From positions 58,422,023 to 58,486,022 of the forward strand of contig QCXZ01000003.1 in assembly GCA_025024175.1 (NCBI GenBank): a stretch of 64,000 nucleotides of DNA. The letters run 5' to 3'. The notes below the pieces were generated by a model that made no database searches, was not told the origin of the DNA, and saw nothing but the letters and a program-made list of their open reading frames with translations. Position numbers and translations under genes: made by a program. The DNA is from Rhyzopertha dominica (lineage: Eukaryota; Arthropoda; Insecta; Coleoptera; Bostrichidae). This document shows positions 1 through 11,060 of this stretch, in pieces. Position 1 is the first letter of the stretch, and every line of letters begins with the position of its first letter.

Positions 1-339
1 AACGCCAGGTATTATTTATATAATGGCGGATCATGAAGAGAGAACAGTTCATCCTGCAGGAGATACGCGGTGCGTTTTTCACGCGAGGGATGAGAAATGG
101 ACCTGCACCAGATGGGGCAGCCGCGTGTGCGTTCCAGCACGGGTTGTAGCAGTACCCACGTCACGGGAAATTCGTGAAAAGTTATTGTGTCCGGCGGTGA
201 TCGATCAGTTAGGGGTGGGGTGGTGGCCACACGCGGGGATATTGAGGGATTGTTCAGAATTTTCGCGGAACAAAGCGGGAAATTTTACGGGTCAGAACTG
301 GGCAGGTGACAACAGAAATTCCAAGAGCAAAATTTGACC
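1..339. other. GC-richer island with an unrecognised 104-codon reading frame
   Basis: This stretch is visibly richer in G and C than the DNA after it. It contains an open plus-strand frame at 23-337 (104 codons) and overlapping minus-strand frames. The predicted peptide is rich in Arg, Trp and Cys and shows no domain, signal peptide or membrane segment that I recognise. Frames of this length arise easily in GC-richer DNA because stop codons become rare, so I do not call it a gene. It could be the edge of a conserved non-coding element or of an exon that continues outside the window. Confidence 0.3.
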
Positions 340-3300
340 TCGTGCAGATGTATAGTCAAAAATTTGGTTGTCGGCTATTGGGACGATGCCAAGTGAATAT
401 TATTTTTCATTCGTTAATATAATTTTCGTTTAGCTTTTATTCAATGGACTACGTTACCATAACTTTTCTATCTTTTGATGCATTTTGTATTGTCAAATTA
501 CTCCGGCAACAGGTTTTAAAAGCCACTTGACATCTCTTCAATTTATATATGCACAGGTAAATGTACCATTTGCTGGGTTTACAGCAAAACTTATTAAACT
601 AGGTTATGTTTTTGACCACTACCAGGCTGTAAGTTTGTTCTGCTATACGAGGATCATGTCAAAACGTATATTTTTTTAAATTGCAATAAAATCGTTCGAT
701 ATAATTCCCTTGTATATCCAAAACACGTCATCGCTTCGGCAGTAATTTAATGTCGTTAAATAAGCCAGTTTTGTTAAGATGTTTCAGCAGTTAGAAAGCA
801 CATGCTGTTGCAGGACTTTTATCCTTCCAAGTCAATAAAGGACTCATGCCAGGGCTTCACGAGGGACGTAGAAGAATTTCACAGCAGTTCTCGCAAACTC
901 CTTTGACTGACACTGCTTTATGCAATCAAGCGTTATCGTACAAGAGGATTACGCCACTGTCTTTAGTATCTCGTCTACACTTTTGGAATCATGAATTAAA
1001 ATTTTCCACAAAGAAGACAAATACGTTTGACTTTTGGTATTTGACTATTGCTTGTTTGTCCATGCAGTCTTCTTCCATTATTGTAACCACAATAACAGCA
1101 AAAGTGTTGTCAGTAGCAGTATGACGTCTCTAACTTCTGTGGTCGTCTTTAACACTGGTCTGACGCCCTGGAAGCTTACTCCACCAAGTTACTGTTACTC
1201 CTGGAAAGCTTCTTGTAGCGCACTGTGAATTTCGGTGATCGTTTTTTCGCGCAGTGTTTGAATTTTGATATACGTACGTTAATCCGACCGCCACTTAAGC
1301 GCCAGCTTGATATGTGATATGTGACATAACCCTCGCATTATGCCACCAGAAAATAAATTATCTTATGTACATAACCCCCTCAGTTCGTTTCATTTCTAAA
1401 ATCCACAGCTGTACAATATGTATCCGTACATCGCAGCCAAAATTTACCCTTTTTGGTTCTTTCCGAACAAAATGTCTTAAATTTCCTACCGTATCGGCTA
1501 GCGTACAGCCGTGGACTTTGGAAATGAAACGATCTAGAAGGGTAGTATGCTTGAAATAATTTACGTTTTGGTAATATAAACAATGGTATCATGTGGTGAA
1601 GAACATTACCAAATTTAATAAGTTTCGTTGTCCCTTCTTAGTCATTTCATTTTACAAAATTAACGACGCTACTTAAAGTGGTGGAAGGATTAAGTATGCC
1701 GAATATAACGTTCTAAAAACATTACTAAGTGTACTATGATTTTGGAACGAAACAGTCTTTATTTTAGGGGACTAAGTCCAATATAGTGGTCTATTACCCT
1801 ATTAAAAACAGTATCACGTTTAAAAAAGTATTCCGCGACATAGCAAAAATGTATGATGCCGAAATTTAAAGAAAGCTATTTAATATTGCTAATTATTTGC
1901 AATAATCTATAAGTCATTTAAAGAAACAAAAGGTTCTACTCAGTTATCGTAGTCTCCGAAATACAAAAAGAAAAACTTATTTTTTGTCTACTGTAAAATG
2001 TACGTTTAGTGACTTAACAGAATAGTTTATGTAAATATAATAATATTAAAAAAATTGAAAATATTGATACATATAATTTCTATTCAGTGGATGCGGCCGA
2101 TCATTCACAGTTCGCTCAAAAATGGCCGCTAACAGCTACCTGACACTGTCTGGTAGTAGGCATCACACTTTATATAACTTAGAACTTCAGCATACACAAT
2201 AACTTAGCTAGTTGGTGTGACGATACATTTAACAGTATAATAGCATACTAGGAAGAAACCTGGTGGTCAGATTCGTCGATCAATGCCTACTTTTCTATTA
2301 ATGTAATTGCTAGCGATCTCGCAAGAATAAAAATAATACGCAATTTACAGGCAATCACATCTGTTTATAATACAGGTTAACAATAGGGGACTATATTATC
2401 AGTTGTAATTATAATTAATTAATTAATTATGTCTAATGACTAAATATCTAATTTTGAAAATTATTTATGATATGTGAGAAGATGGATAGAAGATAATTGT
2501 GTTTTCCAAGAATTTTGCCAGTTCTATTTGTAACACCTTGAACGTAAAGAAGTAATGCAGTCCAGCTATCATAATTTGAGAGTTCAAGAGATGATTTGGA
2601 TTTGGGACGAAATGACGATTAAAGGCAGTTACAGTTGTTATTCCCATTATCGGCCAGACTGATACGTAAGGGTTGCAGTTTGCAGTAGTTCACTTTGATG
2701 TTTGACTGGTTCACAAGTTGACACTGTCCGATGAACTAGAGGACTCAAGACCGAACGCTTTATGACGGATGTTGGTGAGAAGACGAATGTAGGTGCAAGT
2801 ACACATCTTTGTGGGTGAAGTTACGATAGGCGGAGTCGACCAAGTGGTCCAAGCGTGCAAGTGAAGGAGTGACATGATCCGAATGTTGGGAATTACGGTA
2901 ACTTAAGAATGTTTTTAAAGTATCGGAGCCGTGAGGCCAAAATCCATCTAGGTCCATCCATCCAATCCATCATTGTTAGGTTTAAAGATTTGATAAGTCC
3001 TTACCATGAAAAAGTGAGACATTTATCTACTAAATCTGCAAAAATATTGCTCCCATTACACGGCATAACATATGACGCACCTTGAGGAATTTCTATATTT
3101 TGTAGCAGCGAATTAAGTTCTCTTTCTCAATTCTTGAAGTAGGATATTGAGAAATGGGATTGTAATGGCTGTTTTATAAAAAATTGCTGATTTTTTCCAT
3201 TTAATGTGAAGTACTAAAGGTTAGAGTTGCATTGTCTTAGTTGGCCTAAGGGATAACTATATACGAATTGGATTTGAGATTTTTGAGGGCCACTTTCTAT

Positions 3301-5085
3301 TCTTTGGAAAGACTAGATGAAAGAAGTTTTAGTTTTTGAAGAACATAGGTTTCGAAACTAATTAGTTGCTCAACGGGAATTTTGCTTGGGGCAGCAGAAA
3401 AATCAAACTTTCCATGTTTTCTGATTGAGAGAGGGGATACGAAGACAAAGTAACCGGCGTTTTTAGGATATTTCTTTGAGGCATTAAGAGACTGGCAGAT
3501 GTTGTACCTCCGATGCAAGGAAGTAATTTGGTTAAAAAGTGACCAATCAAATTGATTGAGACCAAGATTTCAAAAGTAAATAGATGTAGATACAAAAATG
3601 AACTTTTTCAGAAAAAGTAACTATTTACACACCCACATCTCTTGTACTAAGGATGGCTGGTGAAGGATAGGAATAGGGGATTGTACATTGAATAACCATA
3701 TTTGGAGAGAATTCCACTTATTTTACCTAAAATAATGAACAAACGTATCTCACCAAAAGCTGCTTCTTTCCCCGAACTTTTTAAGCATTCGTTTGCTTTC
3801 AACGATGCTACCCCAGTGTGTACTAAGTAATTTTCGGTATCCATCCAATACCGAAATTCCACCACGCCGCTGTCCTTATTTTAACGCGATTCTAAACAAA
3901 CCTAATTGGCGGATATACTTCAGCAGCGGGTGCGGCAAATGCCGACAGTGGAGCATTAATTAACGCTGCACCCCCCATTTCGCGCCGGCTGAATTACAAT
4001 AACAAGCCGGCTTTCTTATTCTTAGCGCCCCGAAAGTGGCGGCTTGATGTATTCCACCCCCACCCCCGTACCAGCCGCCACCGTCCGGTCGTAAAGTTTT
4101 TATGGTTCTGTAAAGTGTCCGTTTCTTATTAATTGTCGCTGAAGTTGTCACTGTCACCGCAGGAGCTGCTCGCAGGTTCATTAATGTAATAAAATTTGGC
4201 CGCTAACTAAGTGGCAGGGCAAAGTTTCGGTGGCACAGCTGCGTCCTTGTTTTTCTCTGATGGAGAAAGGTTATTCATTTTTCACGGGGACTCAAGGACG
4301 GCGTTCGAAGCAAAAGAAAAGCATCGAGATATGGTCTCCTTTTTTATTGATTACAAAGTGAAGTTTTGCTATCAGTGGAATTATCACATTTCCTTGAGCT
4401 ATATATGTGGCCCTATTACAACCTCATACGTATGATTAAGAAGTACGGATTTAGAAAGATGTCTGCCTGCCTCTGTCAAATAGCTGTAACTAACAGACGC
4501 TTACAAACAACCTGACTTGAAGACAGTGAAAGCGCAAGGATTAGATGCCTGGGAAACATAAAAAAATTAAACCATCTTTAAGATGGAAGTAAAATAATGA
4601 AGGTTAGATAGAGAGATAAAGTAAGGGAAAATAGGCCATAACATAAAAGTTAAGGCCACAAGCCAACCCGGCCTAAAGTGCTAAAGTATGTTAACTTCCT
4701 CACTAAATTGTAAAACAAACGAATTCAAGTTTTTATAGTTATGTTTGCAATAACTAACCACACAAGTCAGTTCAAACGTACCTGCAACAAAACAACAATT
4801 CATAATATAAACACATCCAATACATGAGCACACAAACACTTCCACAATAAATAAAATAACATACCTACATTAAACTAAAACTAATATACATTTTAATCTA
4901 TAATTACTAGTATATGTTCTGTGCTAGAGAATAAAATTTTACGAATTAGTCGTAATACACCACCAATTTTATAAAAATACAAGTATTCTGCATTTTGGTA
5001 TTCAATTGTTAAAACAAATCCCTAGATTTTTGCAACTAAATAGATAATACAATGTAGTTAGCATAATATATAATTTTGTAATACA
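340..5085. other. Gene-free AT-rich stretch
   Basis: I see no recognisable protein, RNA gene or structured repeat here. The short open frames on both strands (60-92 codons) have low-complexity AT-driven composition. A GC-richer patch lies at about 3880-4210 and holds a minus-strand 73-codon frame with a Gly-rich run, again without recognisable features. A (TTAA)n-like run occurs near 2410. Confidence 0.5.
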
Positions 5086-5089
5086 TACA

Positions 5090-6395
5090 AGGTGTTTCAT
5101 GAGTGTGAACGTAACCCATAATACATTTTCAAAGCCAATGTGGTTATTTAATTTACGTATTGTTTACCAATTAAATCTGGACTACATGACAGCTATGCTA
5201 CCAGTCACTGTATCTATTTAAAATCACAATGTATTCAAATAACGAAAAAAAAAAACGATATAATTTTAATTTATGGTGAACGAAATAAAGATGTGTCTGC
5301 TATTGCCCGTTTATACAGAAAACGTCTTCCAAATAGAAAAGCTCCTGTCAATACAATAGTTTTTAGGAAGCTTGAAATAACTTTAATGACAAACTAGTCT
5401 CCAAGAACACAGCATGAATAACAGAAAGTCCCGACAATGAAAGCAAGAGTTCTGGAAATGATATATTATGAAAATCCTGATATCAGACATGGATAGTTTC
5501 AAGAGCAACCGGTGTTCGTCTCTCTTCATTATATCGAATAATTGAACGAAATAAATTCCATCCGCATCACAGCTTTAAACGACTAGCTTTTACAACTTAA
5601 TTCGAAAATAAAACAAAATTTGAACGACAGATTCTATGAAAACGTTTGTTTTTCAAATGAAGCAACATTTGGAATAATGGTGGAGTTAACAAACATAATA
5701 TGCATTATACGCATAGATTCTATTTTATCAGGGCGTCGGTCTCAATAAATTACAAATCCTTTTTGATAAGCTTTCGGAGGTGTTTGCCTCCTTCGTTAGG
5801 GCTTCTAGTTATGGATTAATTAAGGGCGCTGAACAGGATCACAGACACCAACCACAAAGTGGCAGAAAACGAACAAATTATTTGTAACATGCGGTAGAAA
5901 ATCTTCGTTCGATTCGAGAGGCACACTTTCAAACCAAGTAATCTACAAATGTTTGGTGCTAAATATTGACGAAACAAAAAAAAGCCTTATTTTTTCGAGA
6001 TAGTTTAAAAGGAAACAGTTATTAACGTATTTAAGGAACATTTTACATTAAAAAAAACAAAGATCTATTGTTCCAACAGGATGGAGCATCACGGCATTAC
6101 TATAGAACAGTGCAAAATCATCTTGATTTGGTTTTACCTCTACGATGGATAGAAGTTCAATTGGTTACCGAAAAGCCGAACATAATCCTACTGATTTTTT
6201 CCATGGGGAGTGGTAGAATGACAAGTTTATCAAACACCAATTGTAAGGTAGAACATTTATAAAATAAAATATATACGAGTAGATCTGTCACTCCCGAAAT
6301 CGTTAATACGCATTTTAATGTCGTTTTGTACACAAATTCAAGCTTGTGAATATCGTGGAGGAAGGAACAACAATATTATTGAACAAAAATTCTTC
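5090..6395 (+). pseudogene. Decayed Tc1/mariner-type DDE transposase with DUF4817-like N-terminus
   Basis: Several plus-strand frames together spell a diverged transposase of the insect IS630/Tc1/mariner kind. At 5268-5390 is an N-terminal helix-turn-helix segment of the DUF4817 type, beginning YGERNKDVSAIARLYRKR and including PNRKAP. At 5475-5585 comes the second helix-turn-helix (NPDIRHG, then RLSSLYRIIERNKFHPHH). Near 5660 is the first catalytic block (CFSNEATF; family form SDE(A/S)TF). At 5890-5975 lies ENLRSIREAHFQ...STNVWC. At 6066-6160 lies the second block, LFQQDGASRHYYRTV. The last block, near 6170-6210, reads NPTDFFPWG. In-frame stops, frame changes and a foreign insertion at about 5712-5890 make it non-functional. 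The sequence GGTGTTTCATGAGTGTGAAC at 5091-5110 resembles the start of such elements. No matching 3' inverted terminus was found, so the 3' end is probably lost. Confidence 0.75.
5712..5890 (-). mobile_element. Penelope-like element fragment nested in the transposase, with hammerhead-like fold
   Basis: The transposase reading is continuous in sense from NKHNMHY (ending near 5715) to the ENLRSIREAHF block (from about 5890), so the DNA between is an insertion. On the minus strand it contains a hammerhead-ribozyme-like arrangement: CTAACGA (5799-5793), one A, a 5-bp stem GGAGG/CCTCC (5791-5787 with 5780-5776) closing a 6-base loop, then GAAAGC (5775-5770). The hammerhead core is CUGANGA-stem II-GAAA. 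Here the third core base is A instead of G, which should abolish cleavage. Penelope-like retroelements are known to carry such ribozymes in their terminal repeats. The assignment to that group is inferred from the core and the similar folds elsewhere in this window. Confidence 0.5.
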
Positions 6396-8485
6396 AAAAA
6401 CAATACTTCTTTTACAATTTCAATTTATTTAAAACAAATAATTAAAGTTTATGTAAAAGTAATTTCGTATTACAGGGGAACCAGGGGTTTACAATTTTAA
6501 ATTTAAATCACTTCATTCTTGTGGTATCAGCTCCACGGTTTGGGGCTAATAATATCTTCCTCCAAATAATAAAAAGTGCCAACAAGATCTGTATATTTTA
6601 TCAGCTCACACTTTAACAAGTAGTGGCAGAATACTGTTAATTAAGTTGTTTGTCACTTGTGATGAGAAGAGATGAAAGCAGATTATTCAAATAAATATTG
6701 TAGGTGGAAGAAGTACGAAAAAACGAGAAAGGGAGATGAAAAAGAACGAAGGGATGCGAAAAGCAGCTAAGAAGAGAACAAAATGATGACAAGATATAAA
6801 AGTGCTGACAAACGGCAGCAAAAGGTGGAAGAACATTGAAAACTTAACACCGACATAACTTGACAACGAACGGTAAGTAAGTAATTGCAAGAAGTGATAT
6901 CGAACAGCTGTAGCTTGGTCGAACTTGGCTCACCAGTTCCTTTACGAGTTCCTAGAAAAATTCTCAACGCTTTTGAACCAAAAAAAATGCGCAACCATTA
7001 AGTTTGGTTCACAACAACCACCACCAGAAAAAACCGTCCTCCAAAACCACCATCCCCAAATCCACAATGCTCCGCCCCAAGTCGTGACGGACCGTCTACG
7101 AAGTTTCCTTTCTCGAGTTGATGACCGCATTGTTGCCATATACACAAGCAGAGTTTGCCTGTTTGTTTGGGACCGATTCCCTTTACGGTCAGTATACCAC
7201 GCGCCACGTTCTCCCCTCACCCCATTAGCCAAACAAAACACAATCGATCCCCGTTTAAACTAAGCCGCCTGGGCCGTAAGTTACGGCGCACTAAGAGTGT
7301 GCATACTGGAATTAATTACTTGGACCGGCTGTTTGTGAGGTAATTAGGTACAGTGGAACACCGAAATGGGCTTGAGAGTAATTGATGGGATTTTATTTTG
7401 TGCAGCAACAACAGAGATTGGAAGAAAATTGCAATTTCACGGGTTTTACCTCAAGCGGGGGCTGCAGAATAGGTTTCAAACATCATGTCCACATTTTAGC
7501 ACGAGGCTTAGCATTTTCTTTAACATTACAAAAAACATAAAAGTGTGTTAACAGCTTATGGAATTGAATCTGGCCAAAAATTGAGAAACTTCTCAGAAAG
7601 CTACTTAAGTTTGCGGGATCGTTTCCAAAAATGTTCCAATGAATAAAATATTGGGAAAATTACTAGCAACAGAAAACCTATCCTGTCCAGGTGTGCTGAG
7701 TATTAAAAAACTATGGTTTATTCGGAGGTTGATCGGTGCACATGCAGCATTTCCATAATAATATTGTTTCATTTAGTTTGTCGTGTTACAAAGAAGCTGT
7801 AAAAAATGTAGATTTCTGAATTATTATACGGTGCAATTGTAATTTAGATTACATTTGCCCTATTCACAAATTATTGTTCTTGTGAAAAGTTAAAATTGAT
7901 ACTAAACTATCCTGACTAATGAAGTCGGTTGTATCTTACGCAATTCTAAGTGAGAATTTGGGAAAGTCACAAATAGTGTTTGATATGTAAGTATGGGTAA
8001 GCACACGCCTCAGAACACATGGCAACCAAAAAGACTTTTTAACTCATGTTCTGCCAATTCGAACACAAAGGGTTAAGAAAACTGATTTGTGAACGCCAAA
8101 AGTAAATACGCAGTATGCATTTTGAGCCCTACCATATTATATAACATCACAATAATTAAATTAAAAATAGAAGTGCTTCGCAAGTAACTAATTTATTATT
8201 TTTATCTAAGGAATAATTATTGTCATAAATTAATTTTATAGTACAAAACACACGGGTATTCATTTGGTTTGTAAACCGCGGATCACCACCCACAGTTATA
8301 GAACCAAATTATTTCAATGGATTTATGTTCAACGATGCCTGTTCGCAAATCGAAGGCTTCTTTCACGTGCGATTTTATGAATTCATTAGCTAGCAAAATT
8401 TTAGTGGGGAAATATAAGTATCGTATATATAATGATGATATTTACAAGCAACTAGGGTTTTCTTTTACCAATTTGGACTGTATAC
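6396..8485. other. Gene-free stretch with a purine-rich segment and a GC-richer island
   Basis: At 6660-6850 the plus strand is strongly purine-biased (AAGAAGAG-like). At about 7000-7290 the DNA is GC-richer and holds overlapping frames on both strands (up to 112 codons, plus strand 6925-7263), none recognisable. The rest is AT-rich without supported features. Confidence 0.45.
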
Positions 8486-8489
8486 GGTT

Positions 8490-8550
8490 AAAATGTAAAA
8501 GAAGTCCCAGAGTAGAACCTTGCGGTACTCCACACCATGAATTTTACCTT
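8490..8550 (-). mobile_element. LINE reverse transcriptase motif remnant
   Basis: The minus strand reads CGVPQGSTLGLLLHFN, a close match to the GVPQGS-x-LGPLLF block of non-LTR retrotransposon reverse transcriptases (one Pro replaced by Leu). The catalytic FADD block that should follow is not visible on either side, so this is a short scar. It could be the continuation of the minus-strand LINE at 9940-11060, which lacks exactly this part of the enzyme, if about 1 kb of other DNA separates the two. Confidence 0.6.
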
Positions 8551-9935
8551 ACGAAATAAAGGAACCTAGTCCCGAGTCATTTCTTGTAATGAAATAACAT
8601 AATATGTCAAAACTACCTGTAATAAAGGTGATAGATATTTTTTTACGGTTTTATTGTTAAAAATGTTTTAATATCGCAGGGTAGTTGTAATTTAAAGGCC
8701 AACGCCCATAATTTGGAAAATAGTATGACTATAACAGTCAGCAAATCCAAATATTTGAAATCATGACCATTTTAACTCTGAGCTGTTTAAATATGTCTCA
8801 TATTGGTGAAAATAGTAATTTCTTAGCAAAATGAAACTGTTCTGATGCAGACCACACACGGTACCGTCGTTGGGGACCTCTGTAGATTTATAAACGCGGG
8901 TGGGTGACACTGGTAATTACCAATAGATGACACAGTGACGACAACTATTACTATTCTAGCATAGTAATTTCTTGTTTGGAGAACAAATGCGAAAGTAGAC
9001 TTTAAGTGAATTTTGAACGCAATTCTCTTTCTATTCCTCGCATTCTAACGCATCGACCAAGCAGTATCCAGCTTTATGGATAAAATATGGAAGAAGGGGG
9101 ACAACTCCTAATTATAAAATTTAATAAAAACATAAACCTCCGTAGTTAATGTCAAAACTTTTGTCCTCGATGATGTTGTGAACATTAAAGCTACATACCG
9201 CAAACAGCAACTGTATATTCATAAGTCTGGTCACTCTTAGCACAACTCGACTGCAGAAGTCCGACGAAATCAAATTAAATTTCGCAGTTTTCACGTTTCT
9301 TTTGTGCGGAGCCGGTCGCAATGAACCCTAAATAATCTGCTCGTCTCGGAACTCGTGCCTCCCGTATTTCTGATTGGCTAGAAACTTCGTTCCGAAACTA
9401 TATTTTACAGGGATCGCCGGCTAGCGCCGTGGAAATAATTCATTTTTGCTTTCAGTAAAACTTTCCTGTATAGTAACGCATCGTAACTTCCATGTCACGT
9501 CCTGCACACTCCGGGCGAATCCCACGAGTAACTTCAAAAGTTATTATTTTTCCAAGAGGCTTATATCTGTGACGAACATGCGAAGGGCTTTATCCCTGCC
9601 GGCAAGGAGAGTGTTTTCGCACACGAGTTATGTCCGGGATGCGCGGGGTTGTTTCCTTGTTGAAACTTCTTTCGTGAATGCTTAACAAGAAGATATTAAA
9701 TAAAGATTATATAAATAGACGTGATCATGCTAAAAAGAAAAACAACGAGAGTTCACAAAAACAATTAAATAGACTAAATAATGCATATTCTGTTGTGGAA
9801 AGCTCGAAAAACCCTTTCAACTGTTAAGTTTTGATTGTGAAATTTTTACTTCGATTTTTTTGAGAGTGAAATTTCCGTAACATGTTAGACAGAAAATTGA
9901 TTCTCTTAATTTCCTACCCAAGAAACAGGATACAG
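8551..9935. other. Gene-free stretch
   Basis: No recognisable feature. A small GC-richer patch lies at about 9320-9440, followed by an unremarkable 79-codon plus-strand frame (9446-9685). If the LINE pieces on either side belong to one copy, this DNA would be an insertion or a badly decayed part of the reverse transcriptase. Confidence 0.35.
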
Positions 9936-9939
9936 TGGA

Positions 9940-11060
9940 TAAAAAGAAGCGATATAATAGTTCGTCACTTATCCAAAATGTAGTTAATCTATGGCTACAA
10001 TACGTGTATGTCATTTTACTCAATGTCGCGGGCATTAATCATAATAATCATTTATTTATAGATTTGCCACAGTGTCCAATAAAATTGATTAGCTCCCATT
10101 CTACTTACGAGCTATACTTTTTAGCATCCGTTTTATCACCACTTTAATGGAAAGGCACCAAAAAGCGTCCTTTCCACTTAGTGGAAAATTAGCAATAGTT
10201 TAATGACTCCCTAAACAACAACGTAAGATGCCTGAAAGTATATTTACATTTTTACAAGACTACAGGAGAATTCCATTAGGGCCACTACTTTTTTATTATT
10301 TAATTATTTGAGCTCAGCAAAAACATCACCTTTCGACAGATGCAGTTACTGACACCAACAATCCGTGCATAACTGAAACTGCACTCTGTAAATACAAGCA
10401 AAGCTTTCTGCAAAGTAATTAACAATAATGTAAGAATCATCGTAAGTTTTACCGTTGAAGCTCTTGCGACTAGATAATTTTTTAATATTGGTTTTAGAAC
10501 AATTAACAAAACTCCAGAAGCATTTGGGATCACAATAAATGTAAAATACTGTCACAGGTAAAACTCTACGCTGAATTTTAAGACAGCTAAATAACAAATC
10601 ATGATCGTTTAACAAATTTTACTTGTATGCTTTCTTTAGCAAACTTTGGACTAATAATAACAAAATTACGTCGTCTGTCGGTTTTTTTGAAATGCCCACA
10701 ACGAAGTAGGCTACAGATTATCTCCCCACAGAGACTAGTGGATAATACCTTTAAATTGCCACTAAATGGCATGATGTTACCCATATTCTAATTCTCGCAT
10801 AAACTTTGCACTAGTAAAATTTCACAGCAGCAGTCAACACAAAAGTTTACATCACTATTAGGGAAGATAGCGTCCCAATTAATCGCAGAGAGATGCAAAC
10901 ATTGCAAACCTAAATTTATAAAATCACAGTTTTTGAAATCGGAAGAATAGTATATGAAGTCTCGTTTACTTGAGTCTAAAAATTCAGCTTCAGATTACTA
11001 TATAACGTTGGATGATAATTTATACAATGATGACAGTATAAGTATAACACGATCTTCTAT
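9940..11060 (-). mobile_element. Non-LTR retrotransposon (LINE) fragment: endonuclease-RT linker and start of RT
   Basis: Reading the minus strand from 11060 downwards gives, across frame changes, the expected order of a Jockey/CR1-like ORF2. First comes the end of the endonuclease region (DFKNCDFINLGLQCL, INWDAIFPNSDVNF at about 10881-10843). Next is the linker DPKCFWSFVNCS (about 10531-10501) followed by NYFAESFACIY. Then comes the reverse transcriptase entry: NNKKSSGPNGI (about 10295-10268), the WK...SGDKTDAKK segment (about 10186-10118) and a weaker LSK...RLTTF segment near 10020-9980. Linkers of the form DPKxFWxxVN and the SGPDGIP block are characteristic of these LINEs. Several in-frame stops show that the copy is dead. 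The first endonuclease motifs and the catalytic RT blocks are absent. Confidence 0.75.
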
